Part shown: piece by piece, positions 1-9,245 of the stretch
Numbering within the stretch: position 1 is the stretch's first letter
How the letters are laid out: each line of letters opens with the position of its first letter
Assembly: GCA_032718475.1 (NCBI GenBank)
Contig: JAUCBJ010004345.1
Span: 1 to 23,168, forward strand
DNA length: 23,168 nt
From: Nemertoderma westbladi
Lineage: Eukaryota > Xenacoelomorpha > Nemertodermatida > Nemertodermatidae
Direction: 5' to 3'
The notes under the pieces: generated by a model
What the model saw: only the letters and a program-made list of their open reading frames with translations
Databases searched by the model: none
Told to the model about the DNA's origin: nothing
Program-made: the position numbers and the translations under genes

Positions 1-301
1 GTTAAGTTTACCTTGTACAGTTTATGTTTAGTTTAGTAACATAGTTTACCTCTCTCATCCTTACTTGGTTAGCCAGAATTTTAATTTTCGCATTCAATCT
101 TTAGCTACAAGCGTTTGTAGAAAGTGTTCCAGCGATATTGCTCCAGTCACACCACAGATATTCTTCAAACTTTTAGTGATTTGTAGGACATGTTGATACT
201 GTTCGAAAACTTGCCATGCAAGGATTCCAAATATGTAATGCAATCTGAATTTCGTCATAAAATAGCTATTTATTATATATATTTTTATATTAAATATTGT
301 A
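1..301. other. AT-rich stretch, nothing recognised
   Basis: No repeat or recognisable gene is visible. A 71-codon minus-strand reading frame (94-309) reads plausibly in its second half but matches no family I know, has no visible splice context, and starts in AT-rich low-complexity sequence. I do not call it a gene. Confidence 0.4.
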
Positions 302-421
302 AACAACATCGTTTATTGTTTTAGTTAGAAAAAGCCATCTCTGTAACCTGCTACTTTCCCTCAATTGGTAACAACATAATTTATTGTTACGGTTAGAAAA
401 AGCTGTCTCTGTAACCTGCTC
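302..421. repeat. 68-bp tandem repeat, two units
   Basis: AACAACAT begins at 302 and again at 370, giving a period of 68 bp. Both units share a core ending in GTTAGAAAAAGC, then TCTCTGTAACCTGCT, with scattered mismatches. A further partial unit lies at 1145-1200 beyond an unrelated segment, so the array appears interrupted. No coding content is visible. Confidence 0.75.
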
Positions 422-1144
422 CTTTTTTTATGGGAGTGATCTCTGAGGCACTTCGCCTCCCAGAAAATCAATATGTCACCTCAAACAGTTATTAACCAAA
501 ATGGGAAACATTAACACCCTGGCTTGTAAAGACCCCTAAGGTAAACTTTCAAGCAGGGAGCCTAGCCAATAGGACCAAATTGGATGTCACATGACTGCGC
601 AATCTACTGTATATTAATGTTAAGCTATTGTTTAGTGTATATTTAATGGTACAGTGCATTGTAGCTAACCTATGAGGTGAAGGTATCCTAACATTATACT
701 ACAACCAATAGATATCGTGAGTGTTTATTACCTATGCTATATCTTATTATACATGGAAGCAGAAACAAGAAGCTAGTTTTCCCCCGTATTATACATGGAA
801 GCAGAAACAAGAAGCTAGTTTTCCCCCGTCTAACGTCCAGGTCAGAAACATCAGTCCCCTACAGAACCATTAAAACCAGACCTCTACCTAACAACTACCT
901 TGTTATTTTTTTGCATAATGTATAAATAAATATATCTATCTTTACTGGTAACTGTTTATTACCTATGCTATATCTTATTATACATGAAAGCAGAAACAAG
1001 AAGCTAGTTTTCCCCCGTCTAACGTCCAGGTCAGAAACATCAGTCCCCTACAGAACAGAACCAGTAAAAACAGACCTCTACCTAATAACTACCTTGTTAT
1101 TTTTTTTTACATAATGTATAAATAAATATATTTATCTATCTAGG
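421..1144. mobile_element. Possible unclassified insertion splitting the 68-bp array
   Basis: This ~724-bp segment lies between two partial copies of the 68-bp repeat and is bounded by the perfect 10-mer GTAACCTGCT at 411-420 and 1145-1154. The 10-mer could be a target-site duplication or simply two units of the array. The segment holds the internal direct repeat listed separately. TATTATACA followed by TGGAAGCAGAAAC at 746-766 resembles an LTR end followed by a tRNA primer-binding site. No TIR, RT or integrase is visible. The class is unknown. Confidence 0.35.
722..1142. repeat. Direct repeat of about 190 bp with an internal 42-bp duplication
   Basis: Copy 1 (about 722-942) and copy 2 (953-1142) both start TGTTTATTACCTATGC and end near TAAATAAATATAT plus TATCTATCT. 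Copy 1 carries an extra exact 42-bp duplication (746-787 and 788-829). Because 42 is divisible by 3, it produces a repeated 14-residue peptide in a short plus-strand frame, which I regard as incidental. Copy 2 retains a single unit. Confidence 0.85.
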
Positions 1145-1616
1145 GTAACCTGCTGCTCATTTCCCTCTATTGGTAACAACCTCATCAGAAAAAGCCCACT
1201 CTATCGAAATAAATACCATATATCTGACTATTGTTGTTTGCTTTATGTGTTTTAGTGTAGTATATGTGTGTTTTGGAGGTGATGTTTTAATTTTGAGTCG
1301 AATTTAAAACGTTATACCACAACAACATACAACAAGTATTTTTAGGGGGTCGGAGACACCCAACCCACCACCCCCCCCCCCCCCCCTCTAATGTTTTTCA
1401 AATAACAATAAAAGGCTATGAAATTTGGTATGATGATAAATCTTTTCTTACTGCTGGCCTGGCCGGATTTTTAAATTTTTCAGTTATTTTCATACAACAA
1501 GCCCTTACAAAATGTACATTTGTTTAAATGTTTATTAACCACCTCCATAGACTCTATTTTTCGTCTTTGGAATGTAAGCTGGATATCATTAGAACCGCCT
1601 TCATTTGCAGATTCTG
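1145..1616. other. Partial 68-bp repeat unit, C tract, no gene
   Basis: The start (1145-1200) is a third, partial unit of the 68-bp array. A run of 16 C lies at 1371-1386, preceded by GGAGACACCCAACCC. The rest is AT-rich with no recognisable coding sequence. Confidence 0.6.
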
Positions 1617-2635
1617 AAAGCTGGCTTGTCAAAAAAATTGCGCCGCCACAACTCCATGTCACCCATGACATCTGCTAGATCATCCACATCTACAAGGCCA
1701 ATGTCCTTTACGATGCGTCTCAAGAAAGTCATGGGTCATTAGGCCACCATGCTTATTCACTCCATGAGGCTGACAAAGCACAAGATCATTGGCTGGTCCT
1801 CGTGGCGAAAGCAATTTCCTGCAAAGTGGAGGTGAGGTGGCTATGTTCTAGAGTTTAGCTTGGGGGAACCAATGAGACACCTCCAATGCTATATAGTGTC
1901 TGGTTGGAAATGTGTGCATTGTACTTGACACAGTGAACCCAGCATAGCATTCTTGTGAATATGCCATCCAGACATTTGGTGTCCTCAGCAGTTAAGCCCA
2001 GCATGGACTCCCATAGAGGAGTACTGGAACTACAGCTGCTCTAAATAATCGGACCTTAAGTTTCTGATAAATTCTGTGTGACTTCCAAATCCTGGAAAGC
2101 CCATTCAAGGCTGCCTATGCCTTTCCCTAATGTAATCGAAGGTCCTCACCTGACTTACGGATCCATGATCCCAGGTAACAGAAGTCGTCCGCATGTTCAT
2201 CCGGTCAGAGACTTGTACAGTACTTTCAAAGTTAACTGTCAAATTTTTTTTTGAGTTAACAAAAACACCAACACTAGAAGCAGCCTGTTCTAATGAGCTG
2301 AGGAGCCGTTGGGCTCCTAGTGATTCTGAGAGTACTCCTAAGTCATCAGCAAAGTCTAGATCAGTAAGGTGCTTGGCAGGATTTCCTTGACTTCTGGAGG
2401 TAGAGTTACCCTCACCCCATTATCATTATGATGATCTAAGGACATGCGTAGAACTTAGTCAACCACAATTATGAACAAGAATGGTCTCTCCCTGGAGGAC
2501 TCCCCCCCTGACACTTCGAATGGTCCTGTGTCACGTCACCATCAACAGTAGACACAAATGTCATTGAACCATCGTATACTGATCAAGACTAGTATCAAAG
2601 GAATCGAATTTCGTAAAAGTCAAAACAGATATTGA
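1617..2635 (-). pseudogene. Degenerate LINE reverse-transcriptase fragment (copy A')
   Basis: On the minus strand this matches, with many substitutions and small indels, the LINE at 19.9-21.4 kb. From its 5' side it shows a weak motif-A remnant (FTKFDS, about 2605-2630), the palm motif-C box FADD (2343-2354), the stretch corresponding to DFCYLGSWI (about 2165-2195), and the C-terminal region down to the counterpart of VMGDRELWR (about 1645-1670). It keeps about 210 bp (2355-2565) that the plus-strand copy A has lost. Frameshifts and stops are frequent, and 5' and 3' ends are missing, including the TAG tail. The family is RTE-like by its C-terminal region after the RT, with moderate certainty. 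It is inactive. Confidence 0.8.
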
Positions 2636-2639
2636 AGTG

Positions 2640-4000
2640 TTTGTAGTTGTTATTTTAAATTAAATTACAGCAGAAATCACAATTTTCTACTTCGATGATC
2701 TTTCAACACATGTAATAAAATGTAAGAAATTCCACCAAAATATTTTATTTTGAATAAAAATTATTTTTTAATTTTAATGTTTATTTTAATCGTCATTAAA
2801 AATGTACTTTTATTGTTAATTTATATGTTGTCTGGCAACGTTATTCTGGACTTGACTCAGTGTGATAATAGTATATTGTATGTATATGAATATGATAATA
2901 GTAATGTATAAAAAACTTGAAAGAAATGCATCTTCTCGTACAATTCTAAACCGAAATAAAGCCAAATTTTGCAGAAAGCATGACCAATGGATGCTCCCTA
3001 TGGGATGTCAACAGAATTTTGATTGAATTGAATTTTGATTCTACAATTATGATAGGTAATTCTAGAATTAATTTCACTGTTGCTAGGCAACCAATAGGTC
3101 CCTCGTAAATAGGGTTTAAAAAAAAACACAAGGGTTGTTTTAAACACATGTTTCGAAACACTGTTTTTTTTTGTTTTTTTTACAGATAAAAAAAACAGAT
3201 AAAAAGTTTTTTTAGACAAAGACTGTATAAACAACATGAGCTATAAATGCATGGTATACCTATAATTCACACCACCACTCCCATATACTGTATATATGTA
3301 GAAATACAGTAATAGGCCTAAGCTTTCAGTTGAGCGGGTGAACTGAACAGCCACCAGCTCTTCATGCACTCCAAGGCATGGAACCTGTTCTTCGCTCATC
3401 CTGTAAACCAGTTGATGTTGATTTCATTCAATCACTGCCTGGAGTCAACTACAACTGCAGCTGCTAAGGCGATGGAAAGTGATGCTGTGGCCTACTGCAG
3501 CACTGCTTCTGAGTGGCTAAGAGCAAAGAGCAGTGATGGTCATGGTGGTTCCTGATGTGTAGTCCGAGGACTGTGTTAAGATTGATGAGGATGGTAGTGT
3601 GAGTGTTGCTGTTGGTGTCAGAGTAGGTATTGTACAATAAATTGTATAATAAAATATTAAATATCAAAATATTGTATAACATTTATCTAATAGGCCTACT
3701 GTAGGCCTTAAAAATACGAGATACTGCTATTGAAGCAACAGCTTAAAAAAACATAAAAAACAATAAAAAACATAAAAATTACAAAAAAAAAAAACGTTTT
3801 AAACAAATTGGATTTAGAAAATCGTGTTTGTTTAAACCCTACTCACAACCAAAACCTTGCATACACAACGAGCTCGCATAATGAACCTATCATCAACGTT
3901 TCATCCAAATCAATCAACAATAAGTGCAAGAAGTTGTGTGTACAAACAAACAAACAATGTTCTGATCTGTATCATGATGTGTGAGTGACTTAGGCTGGGG
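2640..4000. other. AT-rich intergenic stretch with A and T tracts
   Basis: Mostly AT-rich with homopolymer runs (for example around 3120-3200 and 3780-3800) and TAGGCCTA words near 3312 and 3690. A more GC-balanced island at 3340-3560 contains a 63-codon plus-strand frame (3364-3555) matching nothing I recognise; it could be an old element or exon fragment. No RNA gene is visible. Confidence 0.5.
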
Positions 4001-4180
4001 TGCAGTACTCTATACAGTATTTCAGTCTTTCAGTTCTTGACATTCAGACTAATTTTTCAGCCATTTACCAATTTTATCCCACTGAACAGTGTCAGTCCCA
4101 AGTATTTTTAACTCGAGTCCTACTGCTGAAGGACTTCTCGATAGGTTACTGTCCTGCACCCGTTGCCATCAGCCTGAGTC

Positions 4181-4870
4181 ATGTCATGGAAGGAGTGCAG
4201 CAAACTTGAATCACTCAAAACTATCAAAGAGGACATCAAATGCGTTAAAGAAGATGTTGCGCAAATCCTATTTGTAACCGAGGTTATAGCAGCTCTGCGA
4301 AGTGAAAACACTAATCTTAATGCTCACGTTTTCAATATCGAAACCCAGCAGGTTGATGCTGAACAATACAATCGCCGGCAGAATCTTCTCATTCATGGCT
4401 TACCAGAACCAGAATCAACCAATCGATCATCCGAACGTACTAAGCTCAAAAATGTTCTAACCCAATTATCCCTCGATATGAGCTCAGTGGATATTTATCA
4501 CCGCCTCGGCAACCCCAAGTCCAAACACCAGTCTCCTCAATCTATCATCGATCCTCATGGTTCAACTAAACCCACGTCCAGAGCATTCATTGTACATTTC
4601 TTCAGTCATAGCTCACGTATACAGGCAATGTCTAATAAGAAGGACCTCGCTACTGGGATTCACATAAGTGACCACCTAACTTCCCACCACTCTGCCCTCC
4701 TAAGATCTGCTCAGCAGCTTAAGTTTAAGAAACGAATCCATTCTGCATTCTCCCAAAGTGGGAATATTTTTATTAAGGTTACAGAAGATAGCCGCCCAAT
4801 TCCAATATGGGTTGAGTCAGATCTAAACAACGCTCTGCCCTCCAGGGCTAGTTTAAGGCCTAATGTTTAA
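4181..4870 (+). CDS. LINE ORF1p-like protein (coiled coil plus RRM-like core)
   Basis: A 229-codon open frame starting MSWKECSKLESL. Residues ~5-60 are rich in K, E, L and I and look coiled-coil forming. Then EQYNRRQNLLIHGLPEP (about 61-77) matches the conserved YSRRNNLLIxGIPE box at the start of the RRM of L1/CR1-type ORF1 proteins. DIYHRLGN (about 105-112) matches the DI-x-x-x-HRLG box, and HISDHLTSHHSALLRSA followed by SGNIFIKV matches the C-terminal domain. Such proteins bind LINE RNA as oligomers and act as chaperones. No endonuclease/RT frame follows on the same strand; about 120 bp downstream lies a transposon-like terminus. This is therefore an ORF1 fragment, open but orphaned. It differs clearly from the ORF1p at 8.5-9.2 kb, so two families are represented. 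Confidence 0.8.
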   Translation: MSWKECSKLESLKTIKEDIKCVKEDVAQILFVTEVIAALRSENTNLNAHVFNIETQQVDAEQYNRRQNLLIHGLPEPESTNRSSERTKLKNVLTQLSLDMSSVDIYHRLGNPKSKHQSPQSIIDPHGSTKPTSRAFIVHFFSHSSRIQAMSNKKDLATGIHISDHLTSHHSALLRSAQQLKFKKRIHSAFSQSGNIFIKVTEDSRPIPIWVESDLNNALPSRASLRPNV

Positions 4871-4995
4871 AGAAGGCGCATGGAACCAGAAATTGGTTGT
4901 GTAAAACCGTAAAATTATACTAATGAAGAAAAATTTTTCTTACAAAAAATTGGGTAGGCGGCGCCTACCATCGCCTTATACTGGCTACGGGCCTG
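4871..4995 (+). mobile_element. Possible hAT-like terminus interrupting LINE C
   Basis: The sequence ends with CTGGCTACGGGCCTG (4981-4995), whose complement CAGGCCCGTAGCCAG resembles the CAGGG-C-GTAGCCAG termini of many hAT-type elements. A perfect 17-nt palindrome (8-bp arms, 1-nt centre) lies at 4953-4969. Immediately beyond 4995 the minus-strand RT sequence of LINE C begins and is cut off mid-domain, as expected for an insertion. AGGGATAC (4996-5003) would be the 8-bp target duplication. I could not find the other end, so this is inference. Confidence 0.35.
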
Positions 4996-7300
4996 AGGGA
5001 TACCCCTTATGCCATATGAATCTAATTTTTTTTATAAAATTGAGTGATCTAGCGTATCAAACGCCTTTTTAAGGTCGATATATACAACACAAGCAGAATC
5101 CCTGTCATCCATTCCAAGTTAGACCTCAATTTTTCAACAATTTGTAAAATTACCTCCGATGTTGTATGTTTTTTCCTAAAACCATATTGGTTGCCAGTTA
5201 AAATTAAATTTTTGTCCAGATATAAGATTTACTGAGAATAAATAATAGTCTCAAATATTTTACTAAATACCGGAAGCAATGATATTGGACGATAATTAGA
5301 AGTGTCACAAGGATCACCACCTTTATAAGCTATAATTACCTTAGCTTTCTTTAAACTGTCTGGAAATAAACCTGATTTAATAACTAGAATTAATTAAATT
5401 AGCTAGATGTATGCTTATTAAACTGGCAGCCAATTTTACCAGCTTCACCGGAAATGCATCATTAGTGGAAGAATTTTCATTTATATTTAACAAGTGATAG
5501 TGGACATCAACAGCAGACGTTTCTATGAGACTAAAGGAATTGTATTTTTTATGACTAATATATCTTGTGGGTGAGCTTGGTGAGTGGGAAATATTAGCAG
5601 CTAATTTTGGACCTACGGTAGTGAAGAAAATATTAAATTTTTCAACCATTTCCGAGGTTTTGGTGATTGAAATATTGCTACTCTGAGCATCTTTGATATT
5701 TAGAGCCCTAGGTATGGAATTTGTGGAGGATTTATTTAGAGCTATGTTAATAACCTTCCATGTTTTTTTAATATTGGATTTATTTTTTTCAAATTGGTCA
5801 CTGTAGTATTTTTTTTCTGATTGGCGTAAAAGTGACATAGGGTTATTACGATATTGTTTATAGGTCTTATGGTTTTGGTCAGTAGGCTTTGAGATATAAT
5901 GTGCATAAAGTTTGTTTTTTATGTGGATAGACTTAATTAATGATTGGGTTAACCATGGTTTACGAGGAATATCTTTCTTGGAAATTGTTTTTAATGGTAA
6001 TTGGTCTTTGCAAATATCATCAAAGTTTTTGTAAGATAAATCAAATTTTTGTTGTTCTGGTAGGGGACTACATTTATATGTCCATAAATTTTCTTTTCGC
6101 AGTTCATTTAAAAAGCAATCTGGATTAAATTTAGAATAATCGTATGATATCTGTGATTCAGCTTGTTTAAATTAAGATGTATAATTGCTTAAAACTAAGA
6201 ATGTTCGTAAGTGGTCAGTCGTTCCTATCTCTGTAAGTAGAACATCAGCTGGTTTAAAGTAAGATGTATAATTACTTAAAACTAAGAATGTTGGTAAGTG
6301 GTCAGTCGTTCCTATGTCTGTAAGTAGAACACCGCTGTTACATATAGAAGAAGTAATATTGGTACATATATGGTCAATAAGAGTTTCTGAGTATTTCGTA
6401 TTTCGCGTAAGTTGTTTAATGGTTTGGGTAAATCCATTAGACAGAAGCACATTTAAATAGCTGTCAGTTTTCTTTAGAGTATTGATATTGAAATCACCTG
6501 TTAGCACTACATCATAATTACATTCAGCTAAAGTCAGTAATCTAGTATCTAAGTCAGCAATAAAAACTTCCTTAGATATTTTTTCAGAACGGTATATGCA
6601 GCCTACTATTAGTGGTTTGAGTGGTTTAGGAAGATTAATTTCAATCCATGTATTTTCTGGTCCTTTTATTTTTAGGTCATCACGCACTTTCCTGTCCATT
6701 TTGATAACCATTAATATTCATCTTGTCGAGAGGGTGGTCCTTCGTTAAAAAAGTTTCTGATATACAAAGACGTCAATTTTACATTCAAGTGCATTTAGAT
6801 AGTCAGTTAAAGGTGAAAAATTCGAAATTAAACTCCGAGTATTTAAATGAAAAATTGAGATAGAATCTTTATTACTTTTCAAAATTTCATCATCGAACCT
6901 TTCTTCATTATAGTCTAGCCTTCGAAAAAGTAGAATTAATAAAATTTACATCTGGATCAATATTGTTAAAAATACCATCAAGTGACTCCAGTCTAGGGTT
7001 ATCTTCATATGTGTCATTGGATCCGAAAATATCATTATCATCAGTTTCAATATGAGAGAATGGAAAAATTGTTGAATAACATAACAAGCACCAATTAGAA
7101 GTATTATATTTTACCAGAGAGTGTTCTGTTGGTGATAAAAAACTTCCACATTGTAAGTGATATTCCTGACAGCAAAAATTGCATACGAATATTATGTCGT
7201 TTAAAACAAATTTAGAAAAACAAAAATCGCAGCATTGGGGGGAGATGGGTTGAGATGGGAAAGGCAACATACCACACAGAAATGTAGTATAGAGCAGCAA
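4996..7300 (-). pseudogene. CR1/Jockey-like LINE C ORF2 (PHD finger, endonuclease, partial RT)
   Basis: Reading leftward from 7300. A C4HC3 PHD-type finger comes first (C24, C27, C40, C43, H48, C51, C71, C74 of the 130-codon frame 7300-6908). Then the endonuclease: HLNTRSL near 6850, the catalytic box ISET at about 6753-6763 in another frame, GDFN, IDHICTN and TDH. A linker follows with PRKPWLT and KNKLYAHY, continuing into KKTWKVIN. The RT opens with SGLFPDSLKKAKVI, NYRPISLLP (about 5290), NQYGFRKKHTT and YIDLKKAFDT (about 5055-5085), stopping after SYGIRGIP at 4996. Defects: a frameshift after the PHD/EN start, a frameshift plus probable small loss near 6715, an in-frame stop at 6172-6174 inside an 87-bp duplication, a frameshift near 5370, a stop near 5230 and a frameshift near 5100. 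The other half of the RT is missing. In life such a protein nicks DNA and reverse-transcribes element RNA at the target. Family assignment CR1/Jockey superfamily is fairly secure; the exact clade is not. Confidence 0.82.
6159..6332 (-). repeat. 87-bp in-frame tandem duplication in the LINE C endonuclease
   Basis: CAGCT-starting units at 6159-6245 and 6246-6332 differ by only a few bases. On the minus strand each encodes 29 residues that include LLT(D/E)IGTTDHL, i.e. the terminal Asp-His catalytic box of the AP-type endonuclease, so the box is present twice. The second-read unit carries TAC to TAA (6172-6174), ending the frame; without it the frame runs on into the linker. Confidence 0.88.
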
Positions 7301-8459
7301 CCAGCCAGAAAAGTGGAATGTTAGGCCTTAAATGAGTGTATCGGAGGTTAAACATAAAAAATCCAAATTTCATTTCATTTCATTTCAAAAATTCATACCA
7401 GTATATCATATTTTATTACAGTACGTATGTCTATACAACTATACTATAAAATGTACTGGTATCCCTAATTAGCTACAAGTAGTCGAATTACTTGCACTAC
7501 CATTACTTACATTAATATACGTCTAATACAATACATTTAACATTTAATATATACCAAATAATGTACAATATAGCCTACCTAAAACGATTAAGACAGTAGG
7601 ACAAAACGATAAGAGTAAGACGATAAGTACATGATATGTATACATTAAAGTGTAGCTCTACCGGTTTCAAATAGTGATATACATATATATAGTATAGCAA
7701 GGGGCACCGGTATTCAAATATTAAGATATATGTACCGGTATATCAAATTGTAGGTTATATATGGTCTATATCTATTATGGTATATATAAATATAAATGCA
7801 TTTTTCAATAAAGTAATTTCATACCGGTAAATCATTGTTATTACATTATGTATACCATATTTATTACAGTATGTATGTCTATACAACTACCGCTATACTA
7901 TACGAATGTACCAGTATCCCTAATTAGCTACAAGTAGTCGAGCTTGGTCTATTTACAATATCGTAGCCAGTACTTACTACTAACTTACATTTATTTAACC
8001 ATTACAGCATTACTTGCATTAGTATACATATAATATAATACATTAAACATTTAATATATACCTGGCTATAACAGTATAATGTTCGATAAAACGATTAAGA
8101 CAGTAGGGCAAAACGATCAGAAGATCCTATAATTACAGAAGTTGATACCGACAATCTCTTCTACAATCACAGTAGACAATGGCAAAATAAATGGTATAAA
8201 ATGCAGAAACAGTTGGCTATTGGAGCAAGGAGAGTAGGCGATATATACAGGCGAACTATATACAACTAAACTGTGTCACCAGCAAGCAGAGATTGGAATT
8301 TCTTCGTTGTTGACGATAAGATCTGTAGATACCGGTAGTATTCCAGGATTGGCAACATTCTCCGGATCATCACTGAGGTCGATAACATAGCGATTGCTGA
8401 TTGGAGTATTTGCGCGACTCTCCGCGGTGACTGTGTTGGGGGTAGAATGGGTTGTGCGC
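7301..8459. repeat. Diverged direct repeats (about 7396-7606 and 7850-8120), AT-rich
   Basis: Both copies share TACAGTA-GTATGTCTATACA, ATCCCTAATTAGCTACAAG, ACATTTAATATATACC and AAAACGATTAAGACAGTAGG in the same order and orientation, offset by about 450-510 bp with indels. The stretch lies between an ORF1p-like gene and the PHD start of LINE C ORF2, both minus strand. It could be a duplicated 5' untranslated (monomer-like) region of LINE C or an unrelated insertion. ACCGGT palindromes recur in and around it. From 8121 to 8459 I see nothing coding. Confidence 0.7.
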
Positions 8460-9215
8460 TTAGCGGTAGCCGGTCTGCCTAGTGCCTACCCCACCACGCT
8501 TCTTCGACTGATACTTTAGAGGATCATCAAGGACTGCCGGTCCATCCAGGCCTGTATTCATTAAGGTCCTGGAAGAGCCGATTAACTTGAGTTTGGCTAT
8601 ATCCTCAAGGGAAGAGATTAATAAAGACTTCTTGTCGTTTTCGTTAACACGTGCGTAGATTCTTCCATTCCGGGCATAAGCGGTATATATATTTTTCTCT
8701 GATTTTAGGATGTTGAGGAGGTCACCCTGGAATGGTGTGAGGTGGTCTGTGGTGTAAACTCCTTTTGGGAGTTTACTAAGGTTTCCTAAAACTATGCCAC
8801 ACTGGGAATGTCCCAGGAATTGGACAATTATTGGGCGCTTCTTAGTAGGATCGTGACGGATTGGGCCTAGCCAATGAATGACGTCAACCATAAATGGGGC
8901 AATTCCCATTTTCCCTAGGACTTCCATTACAAGTGATCGATCGGAATCATAGTCTTTTTCCAGGAATCCTTGAAAGAGGATGTTATGTTTTCTACTATAA
9001 TAATCGCATTCGTCTAACTCACTGTGTAGATTTTGGATCTCGGTTTTTAGATTACGATTATCAAGTTTGAGCTCGTTTACTGTTTCACACACCGCATCAA
9101 TAGATAAATGCGAAAAGGTCTCTTTGACATCCCTCATATCATTTGATAAGTCTACAATGAGTGATTGAAGTTTATCAATATTAGAGTCAGTTGAAGTCGG
9201 CTTGGTGGGTGCCAT
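8460..9215 (-). CDS. LINE ORF1p-like protein, possibly ORF1 of LINE C
   Basis: Start chosen at MAPTKPTST (ATG at 9215-9213): the frame opens further upstream, but those codons enter the inserted LINE B' at 9246 onward. About 251 residues. The N-terminal third is heptad-like and rich in L, E, D and K (NIDKLQSLIVDLSNDM...), then SELDECDYYSRKHNILFQGF matches the RRM entry box of LINE ORF1 proteins. DVIHWLGP has W where HRLG is usual. RPIIVQF, TTDHLTPFQGDLL and ARNGRIYARV match the core and C-terminal domain. The tail is basic (YQSKKRGGVGTRQTGYR). No internal stop. Role by family: RNA-binding LINE chaperone. It lies about 1.2 kb upstream of LINE C ORF2 on the same strand, so it may be its ORF1, but the long gap leaves this open. 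Confidence 0.8.
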   Translation of the reverse strand: MAPTKPTSTDSNIDKLQSLIVDLSNDMRDVKETFSHLSIDAVCETVNELKLDNRNLKTEIQNLHSELDECDYYSRKHNILFQGFLEKDYDSDRSLVMEVLGKMGIAPFMVDVIHWLGPIRHDPTKKRPIIVQFLGHSQCGIVLGNLSKLPKGVYTTDHLTPFQGDLLNILKSEKNIYTAYARNGRIYARVNENDKKSLLISSLEDIAKLKLIGSSRTLMNTGLDGPAVLDDPLKYQSKKRGGVGTRQTGYR

Positions 9216-9245
9216 GACTGTCTGACTGTAATAGGAATACTGGAA

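Noticed and set aside
94-309. 71-codon minus-strand frame
   Set aside because: No recognisable family, AT-rich start, no splice or promoter context.
734-925. Frame with a duplicated 14-residue peptide
   Set aside because: Explained by the 42-bp DNA duplication; the second large copy of the repeat does not keep it.
1300-1400. GGGGGTCGGAGACACCCAAC as the partner end of the hAT-like terminus at 4995
   Set aside because: No CAGGCCCGTAGCCAG-like end or AGGGATAC duplication beside it.
2946-3237. Two overlapping minus-strand frames with T-tract-derived Phe/Lys runs
   Set aside because: Driven by homopolymers; no family resemblance.
3364-3555. 63-codon plus-strand frame in a GC-balanced island
   Set aside because: Protein not recognisable; no supporting neighbours.
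3110-3842. Possible inverted repeat around TAGGGTTTAAA at 3112 and its complement near 3832
   Set aside because: The match is short and A/T-tract driven; flanks do not align.
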